In this document: positions 57,358 to 64,000 of the stretch, in pieces
How the letters are laid out: each line of letters starts with the position of its first letter
Numbering within the stretch: position 1 is the first letter of the stretch
Assembly: GCF_000001735.4 (NCBI RefSeq)
Contig: NC_003074.8
Coordinates: forward strand, 5,270,101 to 5,334,100
DNA length: 64,000 nt
Origin: Arabidopsis thaliana
Taxonomy: Eukaryota; Streptophyta; Magnoliopsida; Brassicales; Brassicaceae
Direction: 5' to 3'
Position numbers and translations under genes: made by a program
The notes under the pieces: generated by a model
What the model was told of the DNA's origin: nothing
Databases searched by the model: none
The model's input: the letters and a program-made list of their open reading frames with translations, nothing else

Positions 57358-60300
57358 ATATTTTGAAGAAAAAGCGTTAAAATCATGAATGAATATGTTT
57401 ACGACTAAAGAAAAAATGTTGTTGAAGCGAAGGCTTTACTACACTAGCTACTATATTATACTACTTACATAAGATACATATGTACATAGAAAAGAAGATG
57501 CTAAAGGACTTTACCATGTTCAGCGGATATTTGTGGGACAGGGGAAGACAATGTGAAGAAAATGGATACACGAATATACAATTTCTTAACAAAATAATGA
57601 TGTAGTAACTATCAAATCTCATATTTATTACCAGTGCCCATGAGGCGTCAGAGTGGGCACTGTATTAATTAAAAATAAAAAAAGGTTCTCCTAAAAGTAC
57701 GTAGCATTGTATTATCTGTTACAATATTAAATAAATGTGTCTTCATGTTTTTTGGTTCCATTTTTTAAAGATGTTTTTTGGTTCCATTTCCCTTAACTTC
57801 GTTTGATTTTCAAGGAAATGTCAAATATCTGCAATTATATAACATAGGTAAAAAAAGAGAGGTTATAATCAGCTGTACATTAAACACATAGTGTATATGC
57901 CGCGATTTATATGATAGTCTCCGTCCACTCAACAAAAACTTAAATCTACAAAATAATCTGAATTGATATTTTGAATGCATATTAAAAAGGTGTTATTTGA
58001 GATATCATTTTTGAATCCTACTTGAGAGAAGTGGTCCACGGATTTGATTACATGATACTCGAGTGTGACATGTTCAATCCTAGCAAAAAGATATCATGCT
58101 AAATTTGTCTTCTTTTGACAAAAGTTTATTGGTTTTCAGTCCTAGAAACTTGTAAATTATGTAAGCGAGTGACAAAGTTTATTGGTTTTCAGACCTAGAG
58201 AGCAGTGAATGACAAAGTTTATTGGTTTGCAGACCTAGAACTTGTGAACGGGCAGCGAATAAAGTAGCTCATATCATTACGCTTTCCCGATTCTAGTTCC
58301 TTGGTTTTATATGACGACGGTTATCTGTTGTGATTGATAAACCGGATCGTATAACTAATTAGTAATTCCTTTCAAACTTTTAGTTTGAAGAAGATGTTGA
58401 GCCAAAAAACATTTATATAATCTATCCGAAGAAACTTGTGTTTGCTTCTTAGGCCATCTTCAACGGTAAAATTAGGTGGATTATCTTAAAATATTGTTTT
58501 TTAATTATTATCATATAATATTATTATTTACTTAAATAATTATTCTGAAAATAATAATTTAACCTATTAAAATGTAACCTATTATTTACTTTTCTCTCTC
58601 TCCTACTTTATTATTATTTTATATTTTTTAGTTAGTGAAAAACCATACTAGAGACTACTGATGGAGATGTTCTTATCTTTTCTGTCTATTTTTGACTTTC
58701 ATGATTCGCTTTTAGTTTCTTTTCTTCGGCTTCGCTTTTGGGTTTTCTATTTTAGCTTTTTTCTTTTTGCTTATAAGAAAAAAAAAAAAACTAATTATGT
58801 ACTTATTGTAGTTTAATTATAGTAATATTCTTTTGATTTTTTTTCTTTTTTTTCCTACTAAACAGTTAAAGATTCACGTACTACTTATCAAATTCAGTTC
58901 AGACAGTCGGACAATATCAATAGGTGCACCTAAATTTCATTCCAAGTTTTACCCTACCACAAAAAAAAAAAATCATTCCAAGATACAGGCCTAAATACGT
59001 GTACAGAATGTTAAATCACCAGGCCCAATTATGGCCCATATTCAAATATCAATAGCACCTAAATTTCTAGTTTCTACGTCCCTTCTTCATTTTTTCCTTG
59101 GGTCAACTAAAATTCAAAAGTCCTATTTTCTAAAATAAGCTAATATAGAAGCAAAACAAAGGAATTGGGTTATTTTAAGTCCAGATTTTTCAGACAAGTC
59201 ACCGGTGAGCGGTGGCTGCGTATCAGAAACCTTGCCGTGAGCATTGCTAAATAATAAACATAGATAGGGGAATAAGCTCCAAAATAAGCTCCCTTGTATC
59301 CTACCATTGTGTTACAATTTAGCATTACGCCGAGTTGCCAATACTGTCTTAATTTTCCCTTTGATCCCCATATATGAGACACCTCTGATCTGTTCTTCAC
59401 CGCATTTTTATGATTGACGGTTTTGCTGATGGTTAGTACATTAGAACTTATTAGATACCAGAGAATGCAAATACATTGTATAATCCCCATGTGGCCACGT
59501 TCCGTTTATGAGGAGTAATATTTTATACAACTATCACATTCTTCTTTACCCAAAAAAAACGAAAAAAAAAACTACCCAATCTTATAGCGAAGATGTGTGA
59601 GATCCAATGATGAAGCAATTAAATTATTGCTAGTGAATTCATGTCATTATGCGAACACGTACTACTTGAGAAAAGTACACCATATAGTTTTCTTGTGATG
59701 GACGGTGAGGATTCAGCTTGGGAAACGATGTCGTAACGTTTGGATGCAGAACGTCGGGCGCACGATTTGGATATCTCTTTTTTTTTTTTGTCTCCCCTAT
59801 CCTCAAGTCAGGGATTTTATTACAACTTTGAATATTTATTTCCTTTTTTTATGTCGGCCTTCTTAAAACTTTTCAAGATTTTCAATTAGTCACTAAACTT
59901 TCCATTTTATCTTTTTCACTCTATTATATAATTTTAGATGTAACGTAAAATATTACTATTAGGATGTGAGATAACATAATCCAACCACAATTATATCGTT
60001 ATCTAGTAACATTAACTATATATTATAAGTTATAAATTGAAAGGAATCTCTTGAGAGTAACTATTTAGGGCCTAATTGTGAAACTAAAAACGTGTAGGGC
60101 TGAAACTAATAACAATTCGTACGTTGGGTCACTATTAAATCATCAAAGATCTGTAGAAAATAATGAAAAAGTGGCCCCACACGCTCCAATTAAATTACAG
60201 CAGCTCCACAAAGTAGCTCTTAAAGAGCTTCCATCACGGACCAGATCCCGAATTCTTCTTCTGACCACCGAACGATTGAGTTTCTCCGATCAGATCTCAG

Positions 60301-60734
60301 TTTCTGGGAATAATTCGAAGTTAGTATTTCTCTACTTCATCTCTATGAATCTCATTCATTTTATCTTTATGTTTCTCTTTACTTGTTTTGCGATTAAAAC
60401 TCGTTTGATCATTTAGGTGGTTCTTTGTTTTGTGAGATAAGTGGAACTCGCTGACTTTTTTTTTTTTCTTTTTGGATAATCAACGATCGGGTTCATTTGC
60501 TATTGTCCTCTAGTGTTACACTGATACGATCTTTAGTTTTGAGTTAGATCAGTGACTTTAGTTTCACTATTCAACTAGTGTTCCTTGTTTTTAGGACAAT
60601 ACTGCGAAAATTTAGCTGCTCTAAAATTTTGATACCAGATCTTTGAGATTCGTAGATCTCGCTTTTCTTTTTTTTTAGTTTTTTCAGAAACTAATATTGT
60701 GTTCTGGTCAATTCTTATTGCTAAAGGTGAAAAA
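57358..60734. other. 3.4-kb intergenic region, PG promoter and PLDalpha1 promoter/leader
   Basis: Mostly AT-rich. A local direct repeat lies at 58114-58245. GGCCCA motifs (CAGGCCCAATTATGGCCCAT) lie at 59020-59040. An open frame of 106 codons at 59170-59490 (-) lacks any recognised domain. The last 500 bp are the PLDalpha1 leader, in which an intron is likely (the sequence turns T-rich between about 60320 and 60720). Confidence 0.5.
58114..58245 (+). repeat. Three tandem-like copies of a 28-bp sequence
   Basis: GACAAAGTTTATTGGTTTTC followed by AGACCTAGA occurs at about 58117 (one-base variant), 58171 and 58211. Spacing is about 54 and 40 bp. Confidence 0.85.
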
Positions 60735-63374
60735 ATGGCGCAGCATCTGTTGCACGGGACTTTACATGCTACCATCTATGAAGTTGATGCCCTCCATGGT
60801 GGTGGTGTTAGGCAAGGCTTCCTTGGCAAGGTATAATAAGATCCATTGTTATTGCATCATTTTTGCGCCAATCCTGACGTCTTATTTTGTAGTTCAAATT
60901 AGTCTGTGGACTAATACACAGTTTGATCTTTATTTTTCTGATGAAACTTTCAGATTCTGGCAAATGTAGAAGAGACGATTGGTGTTGGTAAAGGAGAAAC
61001 ACAGTTGTATGCGACGATTGATCTGCAAAAAGCTAGAGTTGGGAGAACCAGGAAGATCAAAAATGAACCTAAGAACCCAAAGTGGTATGAGTCGTTTCAT
61101 ATTTACTGTGCTCACTTGGCTTCTGATATCATCTTCACTGTTAAAGATGATAATCCCATTGGAGCTACCCTTATCGGAAGAGCTTACATTCCTGTTGATC
61201 AAGTCATTAACGGCGAGGAAGTGGATCAGTGGGTTGAGATCTTGGATAATGACAGAAACCCTATTCAGGGAGGATCAAAGATTCATGTCAAGCTTCAATA
61301 TTTCCATGTTGAGGAGGATCGTAACTGGAACATGGGTATCAAAAGTGCCAAGTTCCCTGGAGTGCCATACACATTCTTCTCGCAGAGACAAGGCTGCAAA
61401 GTTTCTCTGTACCAAGATGCTCATATTCCAGACAACTTTGTCCCTAGAATTCCTCTCGCTGGAGGGAAGAACTATGAGCCTCAAAGATGTTGGGAGGATA
61501 TTTTTGATGCTATTAGCAATGCAAAACACTTGATCTACATTACTGGTTGGTCTGTTTACGCTGAGATTGCTTTAGTGAGGGACTCGAGGAGGCCTAAGCC
61601 TGGAGGTGATGTGACCATTGGTGAGCTACTCAAGAAGAAGGCTAGTGAAGGTGTCAGGGTTCTTTTGCTTGTTTGGGATGACAGAACTTCTGTTGATGTG
61701 CTGAAGAAAGATGGGCTCATGGCTACTCATGATGAAGAGACCGAGAATTTCTTCAGGGGAAGTGATGTCCATTGTATTCTGTGCCCTCGTAACCCGGATG
61801 ACGGTGGTAGCATAGTCCAAAGTTTGCAGATCTCTACTATGTTCACGCATCATCAGAAAATCGTTGTTGTGGACAGCGAGATGCCAAGCAGAGGAGGATC
61901 AGAAATGAGGAGAATTGTGAGTTTTGTTGGCGGTATTGATCTTTGTGATGGAAGATACGACACTCCGTTCCACTCCTTGTTCAGGACATTGGACACAGTC
62001 CACCATGATGACTTCCATCAACCTAACTTCACTGGTGCTGCTATCACTAAAGGTGGTCCAAGGGAGCCTTGGCATGACATTCACTCCCGTCTTGAAGGTC
62101 CAATTGCTTGGGATGTCATGTACAACTTCGAGCAGAGATGGAGCAAGCAGGGTGGTAAAGACATTCTGGTTAAGTTGAGAGATCTTAGTGATATTATTAT
62201 CACCCCTTCTCCTGTTATGTTCCAAGAGGACCACGATGTGTGGAATGTCCAATTGTTTAGGTCCATTGATGGAGGAGCTGCTGCTGGGTTTCCCGAGTCG
62301 CCTGAAGCTGCTGCGGAAGCCGGGCTTGTAAGTGGGAAAGATAACATCATTGATAGGAGTATCCAAGATGCTTACATTCATGCAATCAGACGTGCTAAGG
62401 ATTTCATCTACGTTGAAAACCAGTACTTCCTTGGGAGTTCTTTTGCTTGGGCAGCCGATGGTATTACTCCTGAGGACATCAATGCCCTGCACTTAATCCC
62501 AAAAGAGTTGTCGCTGAAGATAGTTAGCAAGATTGAGAAAGGAGAGAAGTTCAGGGTCTATGTTGTGGTTCCAATGTGGCCAGAAGGTCTCCCAGAGAGT
62601 GGATCAGTGCAAGCTATATTAGACTGGCAGAGGAGGACCATGGAGATGATGTACAAGGATGTGATTCAGGCTCTCAGGGCCCAGGGTCTTGAGGAAGATC
62701 CAAGAAACTATCTGACATTCTTCTGTCTTGGAAACCGTGAGGTCAAGAAAGATGGAGAGTATGAGCCTGCTGAGAAACCAGACCCCGACACTGATTACAT
62801 GAGGGCGCAAGAAGCACGCCGTTTCATGATTTACGTCCACACCAAAATGATGATCGGTAAGTTCACATTTCAACGGAAAAAAACTTGAGAAGTATACATA
62901 AATGTTGTGCCTGATTCATTTGATGAAATCCATTTTGCAGTTGACGATGAATACATTATCATTGGGTCTGCTAACATCAACCAGAGGTCAATGGACGGTG
63001 CAAGAGACTCTGAGATAGCAATGGGAGGTTATCAACCACATCACTTGTCCCATAGACAACCAGCTCGTGGCCAGATCCATGGGTTTCGTATGTCACTCTG
63101 GTACGAACACCTGGGAATGCTCGATGAAACCTTCCTCGATCCATCAAGCTTGGAATGCATTGAGAAAGTTAACCGCATTTCTGACAAGTATTGGGACTTT
63201 TACTCAAGTGAGTCACTCGAACATGACCTTCCTGGTCACTTGCTCCGCTACCCGATCGGTGTAGCCAGCGAAGGCGACATCACTGAGCTTCCAGGATTTG
63301 AATTCTTCCCGGACACAAAGGCCCGTATCCTCGGCACCAAATCAGACTACCTGCCTCCAATCCTTACAACCTAA
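60735..63374 (+). CDS. PLDALPHA1: Phospholipase D alpha 1
   Basis: Three coding exons, 60735-60830, 60954-62856 and 62941-63374, give exactly 810 aa. The start [20 protein letters not shown] opens an N-terminal C2 domain (residues 1 to about 125), which binds calcium and phospholipid. The catalytic region has two HKD motifs: [18 protein letters not shown] near residue 330 and [19 protein letters not shown] near residue 660. The second HKD is interrupted by intron 2 (ATG ATC G|TT GAC). PLD-type [19 protein letters not shown] and the C-terminal [20 protein letters not shown] are also present. The enzyme hydrolyses phosphatidylcholine to phosphatidic acid, acting in ABA signalling, stomatal closure and membrane turnover. 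Length and motifs are full for the family. Probably AT3G15730 (recollection). Confidence 0.98.
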
Positions 63375-63778
63375 TCTCACTAAGCATGTCAAGTAATGAT
63401 CTCTCTCTCCCTCTCTGCTTTGCTGCTGTTGTAGCTTTGAATAAAACTTGAGTGTCTACCTTTAGAATTAAGAAGTCAAATGGTTGTTATGATGATGCAC
63501 TTCTTTACCCCTTTGGTTTTTATATTCGTACAATGACGTGGTGAGAGAATGTAGCTTTGTGATCTTGTTTTGTTGTTGTTATGTACCTTTGGACTTATGA
63601 ATCTTATATCTGATCCTTTTCTTTTTATTTAGTGTGTTTCACATCAAAGTTTAAACAAAAATAGCAATGAACTAGGTAAAACATACTTCATTAGAAAAGT
63701 GAAAGTGACAATCTAGAGATAAAGCATGAAACTAGGGTTCATATAGCACAAAACTAATACAAAAGGGGTTTTAAAGTT
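63375..63778. other. PLDalpha1 3' UTR and end of the convergent RING gene
   Basis: GAATAAAACTTG at about 63438 is a plausible polyadenylation signal region for PLDalpha1. The rest is short spacer. Confidence 0.5.
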
Positions 63779-64000
63779 TTAAGCCGGAAACAGGGCACGA
63801 CACACCGGACAAATCCCACTGTTCCTAAGCCATTCCTCTCCACAAGTACGATGAAACACATGCGAACACGGCATTCGACCCGCTTCCACATCTGACCCAA
63901 CTCGGATATTATCCATGCATATCACACAATAGCCTTCATTCTCAACAACAAGCGTCTCCAAGTGCATCTCCACCGCCTCATCGTTCGCTGGAGCAACCGC
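63779..64000 (-). CDS. RING-H2 zinc-finger protein, 5' end outside the window
   Basis: The frame is open to the window end, and the visible C-terminus is 74 aa ending in SGICPVCRALFPA. The RING-H2 finger is complete: C-V-I-C in EGYCVICMDNIRVGSD, then C-S-H-V-F-H in RMPCSHVFHRTCGEEWL, then CPVC. The order C3H2C3 marks an E3 ubiquitin ligase of the ATL/BTL-like single-finger type. The N-terminal part, including any membrane segment, is not visible. Codon use is typical coding. Probably AT3G15740 (recollection). Confidence 0.88.
   Translation of the reverse strand, partial: AVAPANDEAVEMHLETLVVENEGYCVICMDNIRVGSDVEAGRMPCSHVFHRTCGEEWLRNSGICPVCRALFPA

Noticed and set aside
59170-59490. 106-codon minus-strand open frame upstream of PLDalpha1
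   Set aside because: Low-information composition with no recognised motif, and no TATA or leader context.

Overview
The window is nuclear DNA of a flowering plant. The genes are densely packed, with short GT-AG introns flanked by AT-rich sequence, and the proteins are plant-type: NPH3, P-class PPR, LEA_4, CNL, polygalacturonase and PLD-alpha. From memory, the gene order (NPH3 - ATG8I - PPR - transposon - BAH/RRM - WD40 - UVR3 - COX5B - esterase - GRXS15 - LEA - NZF - BADC3 - CNL - SEC11 - PG - PLDalpha1 - RING) matches Arabidopsis thaliana chromosome 3 around AT3G15570-AT3G15740. No database was consulted, so the locus identity is recollection. The domain calls rest on motifs visible in the translations.

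Layout. 0.1-7.6 kb: an NPH3-family gene without a BTB domain (-), ATG8I with an already exposed C-terminal glycine (-), a tRNA-Phe(GAA) (+) and a two-exon-plus-leader PPR gene (-). 7.866-16.632 kb: an apparently complete Mutator-like element (MULE) of about 8.77 kb, bounded by a perfect 9-bp direct repeat. It encodes an 811-aa MuDR-type transposase (-), a DUF1985/coiled-coil/acidic protein (+) and a small GRF-zinc-finger/coiled-coil/membrane protein (-). Its non-coding parts are filled with variants of a short motif, GGTATATCTA. 17.2-26.5 kb: a decaying BAH-RRM gene related to ASI1/IBM2 (+), a seven-exon WD40 (STRAP-like) gene (-) and the (6-4) photolyase UVR3 (-). 27-40.8 kb: a small plant-specific gene (-), mitochondrial COX5B (+), an acyl-protein-thioesterase-like esterase (+), mitochondrial monothiol glutaredoxin GRXS15 (-) and an LEA_4 gene (-). 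41-45 kb is a gene desert. 45.3-57.4 kb: an NZF zinc-finger gene (+), BADC3 (+), a tiny DUF761 gene (-), an LRR-less CNL (-), a SEC11-type signal peptidase subunit (-) and a polygalacturonase with a hydrophobic tail (-). 60.7-64 kb: PLDalpha1 (+) and the start of a RING-H2 gene (-) that runs off the window.

This is ordinary euchromatic housekeeping DNA interrupted by one autonomous-looking DNA transposon next to the PPR promoter. Several neighbours show family-specific loss of a key part: NPH3 without BTB, BADC without the biotinyl-lysine, CNL without LRRs, and BAH-RRM with frameshifts. The most novel candidate is the MULE. Its motif arrays and accessory proteins resemble the arrangement known for VANDAL elements, in which a transposon-encoded protein (VANC) recognises short tandem motifs in the element's own non-coding DNA and relieves silencing. 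The functional link is inference.
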